64,000 bases of DNA from Siniperca chuatsi (taxonomy: Eukaryota > Chordata > Actinopteri > Centrarchiformes > Sinipercidae). The translations under genes and the position numbers were made by a program. Positions 25,370-38,700 of the stretch are shown here, one piece after another. Positions within the stretch are counted from its first letter, which is position 1. Every line of letters starts with the position of its first letter. Location of the stretch: positions 26,524,955 through 26,588,954 of the forward strand of contig NC_058051.1 of assembly GCF_020085105.1 (NCBI RefSeq), read 5' to 3'. Below the pieces are notes generated by a model. That model was not told the DNA's origin. It searched no databases and saw only the letters and a list, made by a program, of their open reading frames with translations.

Positions 25370-25450
25370 GCGTTCAGGTCATATCGGATTTTCCATAATT
25401 GCAACACGCCCACTGGGAAAATCCCGTTCACGTCAAACTCATACATGGCA
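25370..25450. repeat. Short dispersed repeat remnant, sdf4 intron 1
   Basis: Words such as 'cgcgttcaggtcatatcgg' and 'gttcacgtcaaac' recall the stretch at 4290-4400 in inverted sense. Evidence is limited to these words. Confidence 0.35.
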
Positions 25451-26073
25451 TACTTTATGTGGAGGAAGGAATATTTGTAACATCGCTGTATTAGAGTCAA
25501 CACAAGCCTTTAACATCCAGGAATACAGGTAATATAGGCAGTCAAAAGCATAATAAAATTACACAAATCCACACTAGCTATCAAACACAGTACAGGCAAC
25601 TTTAAAACTCAAGTGATATCTGCTGGAGTTGGTTAACTAATTGGCAGTTTTAACATCATAAACACAACACAGTATTGTAGCTAAAGACGTGAACGCTTCC
25701 ACGATGTTGTAATGAGATGTGATGTGTGTTCTGAACGCTACATAAGGTTATAACGACAACTTAGCTGTAAAGCCTTTACATCGGTATTCAACTATGTTAC
25801 CTATGTCCATATTATCCACTTTAATATAATTTACCAGCAGTAAATTATTAGTACCAGCGCGCTCATAAGACGACTAAAGGTTTCTTAACGTAAATAACGG
25901 CTAGCTCGTAAATTTAGCCTCGTCACGTCATTCGAATTATTTGACACGGCAGTTGACTATGCTAGCTGAGTGGCTAACACAAGCAGGCTAATAAAACATT
26001 ATAGGTTACCGCTATCTGGTAAAAGTAAATAGTCTAAATATAAGAAGGATAATGCTCGCAGAGAACGACCAAC

Positions 26074-26420
26074 CTGTCAAGGGCAGACTGGAAACGACGC
26101 TGTGGGGAAGTTCAAACGACTTTGGAAATTAGAGCTGTGCTAGCTGCAGAATAAGTACCAGCTGGCTAATGTTAGCTGGACTTCCTAGCCAGACGGACCT
26201 GCGGTGGCTCCAGTCAGGCAAGCTGTCAGATTCCAGTTCCTGTACACGTGGCTTCCCCACAACACCCCCACTTCGAAATGTGAGGCGGCTCAGTGTAAAA
26301 CACCAATGACGGGTCGACTGTCGAGTCCTTGCCGATGGTCCAGTTAGCGTTAATTCACTCAAGCTGTCAAGTGAACTGGTTGCTGGCTAGCTGTTAACAC
26401 TGCTCTGATCAAATCTGTAA
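26074..26420 (-). promoter_or_regulatory. sdf4: Probable sdf4 promoter and non-coding first exon
   Basis: On the minus strand a donor GACAG|GTTGGT ends a candidate exon at 26074, matching the acceptor before the coding start. Upstream sequence is CpG-containing and has an E-box CACGTG near 26244. No TATA box is obvious. The exact start of transcription is inferred. Confidence 0.4.
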
Positions 26421-26515
26421 ATTCAAGTATAACTTCCGGTCAGCACTTTCAAGGTAAAACCGTCATTGACTAAAGTGTTACATTATTGACTACTTTGAAT
26501 TTCTGCTGTAAAGCA

Positions 26516-27465
26516 GTGATTCCCGACCAGGGGTGTATCCAAGGGGTACTTTTGCAGTTGCCAGGGGGTGCGTCGAAATATTTTTGAGTAGCTCAACTAA
26601 TTTGAAAACATAAAAAGTATGATTTGAATGAATAACTGCAGTATATATATCCACATATTGAGTCTGCTGTAACACCTGAACAGCATTAGAAAGTGCAGCT
26701 AGCAATGCTAGTAGTTGAAACAGTTAGCTAAAAGTAATGGTAACGCTAGATGGTTAAAGTTCTGGATAAATTGTTAAAATAGATAGCTAAAGGTAATGGA
26801 TAAATGGTTAAAGTAATGGATAAATGGCTGAAATGGATAGCTAATGGTAATGGATAAATCGTCAAAATAAATTTAGGGTTAGGGTTTTATATGTAGTGTA
26901 CCTAACTCTAACCTACATTAAAGTAAACCTTACTGGCTTCGTTGCAGAAATACTTGAAACTGATAACTGATGACAAATATCTCAACCCCAGCCCATCACA
27001 GGGGTTTTGGCACTTTTGGACAAGTTGTAAATCTATTTGGCCCAAAATGATAAGCCTGTATCCGATTTGGCCCAAACCTGGTGGGCAACAGTAAAACAAA
27101 GGTAGTTTTTTATAAATGATCCCACATTTGGCCATGATCTGGCAAGTCATCTTAAACTGTGTGTAGACTACAGCCAGATGACAATGCTTTTAGGCAGATG
27201 TGGCCCAAAGATTCTTACCATGTGGATAGTTAGCTAAAAGTATGGATAAATGGTTAAAATAGCTAAAAGTAATGGTTTTGCAGTTGAAATAGTTAGCTAA
27301 AAGTGATGCATAGATGGCTAGATAGCTAATGGAATAATGGTTCAAATATGGTTACATAGTGAAATAGTTAAAAGTAATGGCTAAAAAGGTGAAATAACTA
27401 AAAAGAAATGGATAAATGTTAGAAATAGTTAGCCAAAGTAATACATGGTTGAAAAACACTGACTG
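26516..27465 (+). repeat. Degenerate minisatellite split by another repeat
   Basis: Units resembling 'gttagctaaaagtaatgg' and 'ataaatggttaaa' recur at 26715-26860 and again at 27220-27445. Between them lies a 350-base segment with 'tttggcccaaacctgg' and 'gatgtggcccaaag'. A repeat beginning 'gtgattcccgaccagggg' at 26516 leads into the array. The remaining intergenic DNA to 28300 shows nothing recognised. Confidence 0.7.
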
Positions 27466-28310
27466 GGGACAAACTGGGTCATGGGTGCACAAAACACACC
27501 TGAGCTGTAAAAGCATACATGCGATTGTATTTTTAATTTTTTTTTTTTTTTTTGGGGTCTAAACTTATTGTACACATGCAATCTGAATTTCTCCCTTTTA
27601 TTTTAAAAGCTAAATTACCCAATTTCCAGTTTAGTTTTGTTTCCCTCTGACGAGTTTGACACTGTTGGCTGCTGCTGCTACCTGCTGCAGGCGTGCCAGT
27701 GGATACAGGAGCTAGGATGGCACCAGTATGGAGCCATACTGGAAAGGTACTGGTTAGTTGTTTGTACTGCAGGCTGTTGCCTCTGGGTGGCACTGTGTTA
27801 ACATGTAATAATATCAAGTAGACAAGTAAAGCAGTCTAAAAATGTAAAGTTAAGTTGTAAAGTGACAAAAAAGTCTGGTAGGCACTCGTGAGCTAACATG
27901 TTATTTATCCTAAAAAGAGTATGAGAGGGCTGAATTACTTTTAGACAAATGGGCTGATTGTAGGAGTACCAAGACCAACTATTTGTTCACATATGTCATA
28001 TGTTATTTACTGAAACCTGCAATTTACACAAGGTACTTGAAATATAAGTATTACTTCCTAATAGAGCATCCAGAAAAGTGAGACATTTTGCTGAACATCA
28101 ACACAGAACAAAACAAACAGGTATGCACTGTGGTACATGGCACAGTCAGGATTCTTTGGCAGGTTTTCAAGCAACAGATTACACAAGATAATGCCTTAAG
28201 GTCACAAAAAAGTGCATTTCTATTTCTTGGATCTAAACACAGGGCTTTGGTGGAGTAGGCTAATATTGAGCCAAAATGACAGACACTCTCATACAGATAC
28301 ACAACGACTT

Positions 28311-28313
<3 letters not shown>

Positions 28314-28346
<33 letters not shown>
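28314..28346. repeat. (AC)n microsatellite
   Basis: A perfect run of about 16 AC units in the sdf4-c1qtnf12 intergenic space. Confidence 0.95.
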
Positions 28347-28347
<1 letters not shown>

Positions 28348-28439
28348 CGTGTCTGCCAAAGAACCTCTTCAGCTTGAGCATTTCATCTATGAGATAAAAC
28401 AGAGCTGAATAAGCTAGTAAGGTTGCCAATAGAGGCAAG

Positions 28440-29545
28440 GGAGAAGAGAAACAGTGAGAGAGACAGGGAGTGGGAGTGGGAGAGGGGGAGAAAGAGAAGC
28501 GGGAGGGAGAAAGGGTGATGATAAAACTCCACTGTGAGCCCTCCTGTAAGCTCAGTCAGAGCAAAGGAGCAACTGAGACCAGAGGGACAGGGAGTGCAAA
28601 GGGACCTATACCACACAACAAATCACTGCTCTCTGACGTGAAACTTGCACGTGGCTTTGGACTTGATGACTTGTTGGGAGAGTTAGTAGGGAGCACCTGT
28701 GTTATGTCAGAGAGAAGCAGAAGAGCACACTGCTATCTGTGTAAAATTTTATGTTTTGTGATTGTGGTGAGGAACCAGTTTGTACTTTAAGGAGAAAAGA
28801 AGAAGACTGGGCACAGATCAAAACTGGACCTCATCCATCTCCTCTTGGGCTGCATCCCCGCGGGTGCATCGTGTGCGGACAGACAGATTGATTTGAACAC
28901 TGAACTGCATCTTTTGATGAAAGCCCAACTTTTGTGGATCTTGCAGCTTTTCCAGCCACCACACAACTTCGCTGGAGACTGGATCCACTGCTCAGTGTGA
29001 GAAACAGCAGGAGAGAGTGGGGTGGGAAAAGAGAATATTGCCATCCATCTCTAGCCCCCACAGCCCACCCTCAGCTTTGGACGCCCCTCCTCTCTGCCTC
29101 TTCTTTTGCCCCCTGTACCCCCCCCCCCCTCCTCTACACCTCACTCCCCAACAGAGCAGAAAGCGTGAAAAATCTCACTAATGGGTTTATTTGCTGTCAG
29201 ATCTGCGCCGATCTGTCATTCCCTTGGACCATTCTGCTTGACACATTTCATAGTTGAGTAAGCCTCCTGGCTTTCTGGCTAGAGTTAACAGTACCCCTGC
29301 AACGTTGTGCTGGCTGAGAGCTCATCAAGAGGGGAGCAGCGGCGGCAGCAGTCAGTCTGACAGTCTCTTGGACAGGGAGTCCCTGAAGCTGCATTCCTCT
29401 AGTCTCCTTCTCCCCGTTAGGACTTTGTGTTTGTGAGCCTTGTGGGCATCCTCAGCTTCTGTGTAATCACACGGCTGGTCTCCTCCACAGAAGATTCTGG
29501 TTGCTTCTGCAGGGATTCTGGTGCTGATTGAAAAACAGTGTGAAG
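28440..29545 (+). promoter_or_regulatory. c1qtnf12: Probable promoter and 5' UTR of c1qtnf12
   Basis: Purine-rich sequence (28440-28510) passes into GC-richer DNA running to the start codon with no splice acceptor needed. An A/T-rich 'gatgataaaact' lies near 28515. Several upstream ATGs occur between 28.5 and 29.5 kb. Transcript start and 5' UTR length are inferred only from the absence of any other gene and the uninterrupted run to the ATG. Confidence 0.35.
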
Positions 29546-29725
29546 ATGTGGTGTGGGGCTGGTCCTCTGGCCGTGGTGGCTGCAGTGTTTTGGACTCAGT
29601 GTGTCCTTCTGGATGGGGTGGATGCCAAGAAGGAGAGAAAGAGGCCAAAGGAGGCCACCCCACAACACACAGAGACCTACAATGCTACTCTCTCCAACAG
29701 TGAAGAGGTCGGTGGAAGCATCAAG
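29546..29725 (+). CDS. c1qtnf12: c1qtnf12 exon 1: signal peptide
   Basis: Encodes residues 1-60 ([20 protein letters not shown]...EEVGGSIK). The ATG at 29546 is the first in this frame that yields a signal peptide. The basic KKERKRPKE follows the predicted cleavage region. The donor is AAG|GTAGTG, phase 0. Confidence 0.92.
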
Positions 29726-32700
29726 GTAGTGACTAAAACTCTCTAAATGTAAAAATTTAAACTTTTTTGGTATTTAAGCTTGTTATCAAGTTTATATAGA
29801 CTGCCTATTATTTATGAACTATTTCCTTATGATGATATTTCATATAGAAAAACATGCAGATTAAAGTTTGAAGTCAACCTGCAGATATGTGAGATATGTG
29901 CAGATTTCTTGTCAGCACAGGCAGTATGCAGGGCATATAAATTGTGGCAACAGTAAGCGCCAGGACAGGACAGGTGTGCCCTGCTGGGTCAAGCTTCAGA
30001 CAGTGAGACGGACCAAAATGTGTGAAACACTAAATGGATGACTTCCGGGGGTATGCCAGGAATGTGGACATTTAAAGGCTGATCAATACATCAATTAGTG
30101 CGCGCTGCGGGTATCTGCCACCAATTTTCCAGCCTATGTGAACGAATCAGGATGTAGTGATGTTTCATGTACCAGGCAGAAGGAGATAAGATATTTTATA
30201 AATACCTAGTCTCCATGGCAGGAAATTAAGTTATAAACAGAATAAAACATTTAGAGTTTCTATTTGCTGGAGAGAATTGTTACCATGACAACAAGTGAAA
30301 AAAATAGTCATCTGTAACTGAAGACCAACGTTGTTTTCATTAAAAACGTACTCCACCAGCAAAACTGCAATACAGTGGTACAATTCCATTTTCAGGAGCA
30401 ACAGTTGGCCGCTTATTTATTGGTTTATTGCTGGTGCTGCATATTTGCGCGGGTTTCCAACAGGCTATTTGTTTTGCTTTCAGCCCACCCATTATGTTGG
30501 CATTCACATATAACTCTCACTGCCCTATATACCAGCCTTCAGCTCCTACCAGCAGCCAGTCTCTGGAATCCTAACCGTAACCTTCACCGCCTTTTTCCCC
30601 CTCTTGAAACCAAGCAGTGAGGTCTCCTTTGTATCTTTAAGAACACATTGTAGGTGGTTGTGGCCTGGTGGTGTTTATTTGACTTGGTTTGCCCTGTAAA
30701 AGCCGAGGCTATGAAGGATGACCTTGTGTCAACCCTCAAGCCCGCTGAAGATTGCACTCCACTGGGATTTCACTTCTCTGTCTCATCCCACAGGGAGCCG
30801 GGTGTCTTCACAAACACTATTTCCCCTGAGGTCCCCTATAGGGCCACTGCCATGATGTAACTCCTGGGAAAGTTAGGTGGGCAGATATTTAAAGACCTAT
30901 GGCTATGTTGTTCCCAGCCCATTGATTCTGTCATTCACAGGCCTAGTCTGACTCCGCTGTGTCTGGGACATCCGATAGGGGCGGTGCGGCCCCGAAAACT
31001 GGGGCAGCATGCCGTGTAAGCCCCTCACAAAGCCCCATAGAAAGGGTCCTGAAAGAGAACACCTCGGTGAGGATTAGCCCCCTGTGCCTCCCTCTCTGAC
31101 ATTCTTTTCATCTCATCTCCCACAATCAGAGGGTAATGACATAATCACTCTTAAGACGCAGTGTTATGCCAGATAGTGTCTTTGCCAAACATTGTCACCT
31201 CTGATGAGAACCTGAGCTTTAAGCTTGACATCTGTGGAAGTGGATGCATTCAAGGTCGCATTTCTTGGTGCCACCCTATCCGGGTTTCTTTTCAAAAAAA
31301 AAAAAAAAAAAAAAAAAAAGCATGCCACACACCATGAAAAGTAGTTGCTTTTCTTGGGTAGTTTGTAAGTTTATCCTATTACACATCTGTTAGGTCCCAG
31401 AGAAAACAACATGTCCATTGGAGCTGTCTTGGCAAGAAATGCGTGTTCTCAAACAAGCCAAACATTTACACTCCACATTTACATGTTTTTCCCTTGTGCC
31501 CAGTGGAAACAGTGGAAACAGTTCTTATGATGGCATTCGCTTTCTATCTGACCAATCCCGTGTGTGGGCTGTTGGCAGTGTGCAGTCGTACACTGCATTC
31601 CTCGGGAGATTTTCCATTTGAAAGTGATCACAATAGTGAGGTGTGGAGTTATGCTGTGAGTGGAATTTTTTTAATGAGATGATAACTGAAGTACATTTCA
31701 AACAACTGTGATCTCTGTGAACCACTACGTTGCACAATTTTAGAGCAAAATGTCAAAAGTACATGTATGTAAGCCTTATTGCTCTCCACTCTAAAGATGA
31801 GAGGAATCTGTCATTGTTGAGAGCAGTGAGGGATCTGTGATGGCTGTAATTGAGGGAGTCAAGTCAAACATCACGCCTGGCGTGTTGAGTAATGGCTGGG
31901 TTTAGCCCGAGGCTAGGGTTTTTGTTTCCTCTCTCTCATCCCCAGTGATGATTAATGCAGCAGTGTGTGGGACCTTTTGGATCAACCTTCACATAAAAGA
32001 CAAGTCCGAGTCCCACAGGAAACAGTGCCCCTGTGAGAGCACACAGCTTTCATATACTACTGATGGTGTGCACTACCTATAGTCTGTGTTGCATGATAGT
32101 GAACTCTGCCTTCAACATGTCAGACGACTAAAAAGGTTATTTAACATAAAAATGAAATAATGAAGCGAAAAATATATGAATAATAAACAATCTTTTGTCA
32201 TTACATCTGATATCTGCAAGTAAAATAAACCACACAGTGTTGTGTTTTCACCACACAGACATAGAGGGACTGTTTTAATTGGATTTTGTTTCATTTATAA
32301 CTTCAGATTGATGCCAGATTTATAGAAATCCCTTAATCTTGCCTGATTCTTATCATGTGCTGGTCATGTTCCTGAACCATTGATTTCAGAATTATTGCAA
32401 CACTTAAACAACACACTGGTCAACTATGGCTTCAAGTAAAAACAACTATAGTGCTGATTAGTCTACAAAAACCAAAACGATACAATGATTACTATTATAG
32501 GAGTAGTATGACATTTTGGGAAATACACTTACTTTATTCACTTTCTTGCCAAATGTTAGATGAGAAACTCGATAACACTCTCTTATCTTGGTAAATATAA
32601 AGGTTCAGCCAGGAGATGGTTAGCTTAGCTTAGCATAAAGACTGGAAACAGGGGGAAACACCTAGGCTGGCTCTATCCAAAGGTAACAAAATCTGGGGGG

Positions 32701-35700
32701 TTTTATGCAGTAAATGTGTTGGATGGATTTTGTTACCTTCAGACAGAGGCAGGTTAGCTGTTTCCAGTTTTTATGCTAAGCTAAGCTAAACGTCTGCTGC
32801 TAGCTTCATATTTACCGCACAGACATGAGAGTGGTACCGATCTTCTCATCTAACTCTTGGCAAGAAAGCAAATAAGTATGTATTTCCCAAAATGTTACTC
32901 ATTCCGTTCAATATAAATTTAATTGTTTTTTGGCACCCATCATATGTTCTTTTTACTTGATGTACAACAGTTTTGCAGTTTCAATTATTAACTTGTACCA
33001 CTTTTCGTGTCACCACCTATCATATTTCTCCAACTACTTGTGAATTGTAACCCAACACGACAGGGGCAAATTAATTGCATAATAAAAGTAAGGCAAGAAA
33101 AATGAACCATTTACAGTATGCACTTATTTAACATAATGTAGAACCACAAATGAATCGTATAAAAGGAGGAGGATCTAATGACTTCTTACCTGAAATGTTC
33201 TGCCCACGGTCAAACCATGGGGCAAACCTGTGTACCTGAGATGGAAGTGGATCACTGCTGCTTTTCAACAGCTCATTTTACCTACCACAGGGAAAATGAG
33301 CACTCACTCCCATTTCAAAGCTATAATTCATACACAAAACAGATGTGACACAGCGCTCAAGCTTATATTGCTTTTTATATCAAGAGGAAGCCAAGATTGT
33401 CTCTGGTGATTTCTTAAGCATAAACACAAATTTATTCACTTTCTCCCACACATGATAAATGCATACACACCCTTGTTGGGACAACAGTGAGTTTAAAATC
33501 AGGCCACTTTATAAGAAGCATGTTCAACTATAGCATTATATAATAACTATGTTTCATTTACACTTCCAAATGGTGTTCCTTCAACATTTGTTGAACTAAT
33601 AGCAGCATCCTCATAGTGTGATAGAGTAATTATGTTTTGCACATGGTGCTTGCCAATTGGGTAATAACACAGTAAGAAGAGAACAGAGTCAACATTGCAT
33701 GCCTAACTGTATTTAGCTCTTCGCCAATAAATCCTCAAGGCAATCTGTTTCTGTGAAGTGCAGCGGTGGGGAACACAGGGCTGGATGCATGACGACTGGG
33801 ATGCACGCAGGTTACCAGGATCCCCTCGTCCCACACAGCCTGGGGATCCCTGCCTCCCAGGGTGGGATCGGCCCAGCGTTAGGCCCGTCCACCCATGCAT
33901 GGATGACTGCACAGGGAGCAGTACAGGGATGTAAAAACAAGGGATTATGGAAGGCTCTCCATCATCCTGTCCAACCTTAAACCTGCCTGTGCAACATTTT
34001 TTATCAGCGGCAAAAAGTTTCATGTCGTCTAGTGTGTATGAACAGGTAGAAAAACAGATAACAGAAAAGAAAACAAGATAAGTTCAACTGTACACATGGA
34101 AGAATTCAGGAGCTGCCTGCGATGGAGTAGAGTTTCACTATCTGGTTGCAGCCTCAGAGACATGTTTTAACAGTTGTGTTTGTGTTTTTGGTGGCATGCT
34201 GCCCCAGGGAAATATTTTCCTATTTTATTGCTTCAAATAAATTAAATCTAATTTTCCCCAAACTACATGACAAACACATTTAAAGCAGTATATGTAGAAG
34301 AATTATTCATGCAGACCCAAATCATTCTTTCCTGGGTAATAAAATCTCATAAGGCCTCTGTGAATGATCAACAATGATTACAACTGATTGACCAGTTGAT
34401 CCAAAAACTCCTCTGTGCTGGAGATTAATAAAACACACTCTGTGTTAGTAACTGTTGGACAGAGCCAGGCTAGCTGTTTCCCCCTGTTTCTAGTCTTTCC
34501 GCTAAGCTAAGCTAGCCGGCTGCTGGTATCGATTTTCTCATCTATCTCTCTGCAAGAAAGCGAATAAGCATATTTCCCAAAATGTTGAACTATTTCTTTA
34601 AATCTAGCTCCCCCTCGCCCAGCCACAACATTAAAATGCTGTTTACACAATGATGCATCCGTGTTAACAATGTAATAATGTCATATATTTTATCGGTCAG
34701 AGCATGTACATTTACTTTTATACCTTAAATACATTTTGCTGATAATATGTACTTTTACTCATGTAAAACACTGAATGCTGGGCTTTTACTTGTAATGGAG
34801 TGTCTTTACATTGTTGTGTTGCTACTTTTACTTACTAGGATATGAATACTTCTTCCAAACCCTGGACACAATACATCCCATTCTTAAGATCTGAGCCGCT
34901 GTAAGGTGTCATGATTTAGAGCCCCGTCAATGAGGATAAACACTGTCTAGAAGATTTAAAGTTTCTCACCTTTAGACAGAAAACCTGACACATTCTCTCG
35001 GCCTGTGCTGGAAAGGCGTGCGCTCACACCTGCTGACAGATGACGCCACTCTAAGGCTCTCGCACATCAGCGATGATCAAAGCCAGGTCCCTGGTGTTCT
35101 TCATCAACTGTTAGACTGATACCTGGATCTACTCCATCCCCACTTTGTTCACGAGTTGTACGTGCTGATACAGAGCTATGCAACGGATCCATAGTTTACT
35201 TTATGCCACAGTCAATAGCGGCGAGTGAGAGATTGAACGCCTCTGACAGGTTTTTCTGTGTCATCAAGCAATATGGGTTTCATGTCTGCTTGTGTGGAGT
35301 CTTTGATGTTCTCAGTCGAGACAGAGACTCACCTGCATACAATGAATCAGGTTTTTTTTTGGGCAAGTTGTGTGAGCCATCCAAGCTGTCACTATACAGT
35401 GTATGTTATGCTCTGACAGTGCAGATGCTTAAAATAAAAACACTGTTTAATGGAAAGAGTTGAGCATTCCTTAAGCGGATGATTAAATTATTTATACGAT
35501 GATTTGCTGTTATTTGTAGCTCAGAAATGAAGGTAATAATTACCTTGGTCATAGCCTTTCTTCCTTGAGCACAGAAAATCCTTGAGGGCAAGTTTTTAAT
35601 GGCTTAATTGCAACGGTGTGTGTTAAAGAGGATAACAAGTTCAGAGTATGGCTGATTTCCTGGCAATGATATGCTGTCTTTTTTATTATTATGTAGGGAA

Positions 35701-38700
35701 TGGCTAAGATGTGTAATTATAAGTCACATGTGTGGGCCAACTTGCACTGTTTAATATCTCTGGAAAAGCAAGACGATGATCTATGACACTGATATAAACA
35801 CAAGAACAAATGTTAATCTTTGACTTTTTTTGGAATTAGCGTCCACTGGCTCTCATAATCGGGTGGATGTCTTTTATATCATACTGAGCTGTCTAAGAGT
35901 GTCTGAGGTGATGATTCACAGTTTTACAATCAATCTCAGTGGAAATATACTCAAATTGCCACAGGCAGGGAATACTACTACAACCCCAGCACCACCCCAA
36001 CCCCCAGTCGGCAACATGTTAATATTTGTTCAAGCTTACACAACTGGTATGTTAAAGGAATAGTTTGACATATTGGAAAATGTCATGTCTGTATAAGGTA
36101 AATATGAAGCTACAGCCAGCAGCCGGTTAGCTTAGCTTAGCATAAAGACTAAAAGTGGTTGGTAGGCAGATTTCTCTTTGACAGAGCCAGGCTAGCTGTT
36201 TCCCCCTGTTTCCAGTGTTTATGCTAAGCTAACTGGCTGCCAGCCTTAGCTTCATGTTGAATGGACAGATATGAGTGGTATCGATCTTCTCATCTATCTC
36301 TTGGCAAGAAAGCAAATAAGCTATAAAGCAGCTTTTAACGCCATTTAGCAACTAAAGAGCCAGACATTTCTATCAGGAGTTGGTGGAGACGCAAACAGGA
36401 GCTAAAAGAGAGTGAATGTTGGACTTACATTCATCAGGTCTCCAGAAACACGACAAAATGAATGATAATGTTGCACCGTAACTGCTGGATGTGTAAATAA
36501 GCAACCAACAAGTTTGCCATGCTGTGTTCACAACTTGTTTCCGCTGTGCCCAAGTCACCAGAAGAAAAAAAAATTAGTTGTTGCAGGTTTAAGTATCTCC
36601 CAAAATGTCCAAACTAATCCTATAAAGCTTACAGAACTGGTATGTTAATGAATATGAAAAATTGACATGGCAAAGGAAAAACAGGCTCCCAGTCTTATGG
36701 AAACAGTATTGAATCGTGTAAAAGTATTCTTGTCTTGACCAAATCATTCTTGCTTTTATCTGTTTCCAAGCCTCAAAATCACAACAAAAACACAGAACGA
36801 TCCAACATGCAAGCCGGCGCAGTGCCTGTTAAGTTGTTTATTTTGTCTGCTGTCAGAGAGAAGAGAAAGTCGCAGAGAAAGAGAGAGAGACTGCTGCAAA
36901 TCCCAAATATAAAAAACTGTTTTTATTCCAGTATATTGAAAAGACAAACAAGGAGTTACTTTGTTGAGGTGGAACTAGAGGCAAATCTTTGACAGTGAAG
37001 AAAGGGGCATGTTGGTTTTGCAGATAAGTGATCCGTGTCCTGCTGCCAAACCTAAACAAATTCCATTTCAGGCAGCTCACCTCCATGGCTCGTCTTTATC
37101 TCCTCCTCTATCTCAACTGAGGGCACTTGACATTTGGGGAAGGGTTAGGGTAAGCTTTCTGTAATTGGAATTCATTCAGCATCACATTTTACCAAAATGA
37201 AAACACGCCAGTTGTAGCACTGTGCATCATAATGTCGCTTCCAGAGGTTTTCTTGGAGTGCGTTTCTTATCTCCCTAACCCAGATCCCAGTCTCCTGTAC
37301 AGTAATTTATTATAAATGAATTATTTCAGATAAGAAGATCGAGCATACACGTGATTAAGAAACAGACTAACAATCTTAAATCATAACTCACCCTGGTGTA
37401 CATGCTGTATATACATTTGTTATCTTGTTTATTAAATTTTCCATCATTACGTTACTCACATAAGCAGTACTAAGAAAAGAAAATACTAGTACGTCTTTTG
37501 GTGAGGGAGAAAGTGTTGGCCATTTTGACATGTTGTTACAAACTACAGTAATTGTGGTCTGCAATCCACAGAATCTACATCACACATACACGGGCAGACT
37601 CATTTTTCTCCAGAGTGCTCATGGAAATTTTCATGTGCTAAAAGAAAATCACTCGACAAGGTTTGTTTACATTCATCCAAGCCTATTGGGCAAATAAGAA
37701 CTGACGTGGCACCTGAGTGAATTATATGGAATGAAAAAATAAGCACAAGGTGAACCTTTCGGAAGAAAATGGTGACTAAACTTAGATGGCAAATTGAAAA
37801 GCCTCTTCGAGTAATTGCAGTCGACTGGGCACGAGAGACAGAAAGAAAGAGGTTTCCCTGTGTGACCTTCCTTGGTGTCTGGCACCATTTAATTGTATCT
37901 TAGGGCAAGATTTTCCAGTGATGGTTTAAAGGAAGAAATAATGACTCATTTGATTTAGCTTCCTTTGCATTATACCCCATTTGGGCAAAATTATTTTTGA
38001 AATAAAATATATGATTAATCTGGTAAATAGCGCTTTTTTTAAAAAGCTGTAATTATTGAATGAGAACACAGTGTGGGGGCTTTAGAAAAAAGCCTGCATC
38101 TGTGAAAAATGTTCCCTGTTCCCTTTTCTATAGCAGGACTTGTATATACATTTCTTTTATCCTGTCTTATTTATTATTTTATGCAATTTGTAAAGTACTT
38201 TAAGCTGCCACTGTGTATGAAATGTGCTATATAAATAAATGACTTTACATTGTCGTCATTTCACCACATCAATATTGATTATACTGAAATTTTCCTTGAT
38301 ATCTTATATTTCATATTGGTTAATACTTATATTGGCATAATGATTCATGTGGGAAAATATCCTTTTTCTCCTGCAGAGTTCTGACAACCAGAGAGTGGAT
38401 CCACTGGGATCATGGATGGACTTTGTCAAAAGACCTGTTGGCAACTTCCCTGGAAAATGTCGCAAACGCAAACGACCCCTGGTAAACCCAGTAGATACAC
38501 TGTCTGTCTTGCAGTTTTTCAAGAAATGTTACTTGATGATTGGTACATTTTCTTATTTACTACAGTAACTGGTAAATAAGACAAACTTGCATTATGATTT
38601 TCAGATCAAGTTTGATGCATGACAATGTTTTATACATCTCTCCTCCACTAGCCAGGCCCACCTGGTCCTCCAGGTCCTCCTGGCCCACAGGGACCTCCTG

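Noticed and set aside
26715-27445. CRISPR-like regular repeats in the intergenic minisatellite
   Set aside because: Units are degenerate and contiguous, without unique spacers of constant length.
26074-29545. b3galt6 between sdf4 and c1qtnf12
   Set aside because: No open frame near the roughly 1 kb of this single-exon gene exists in the gap.
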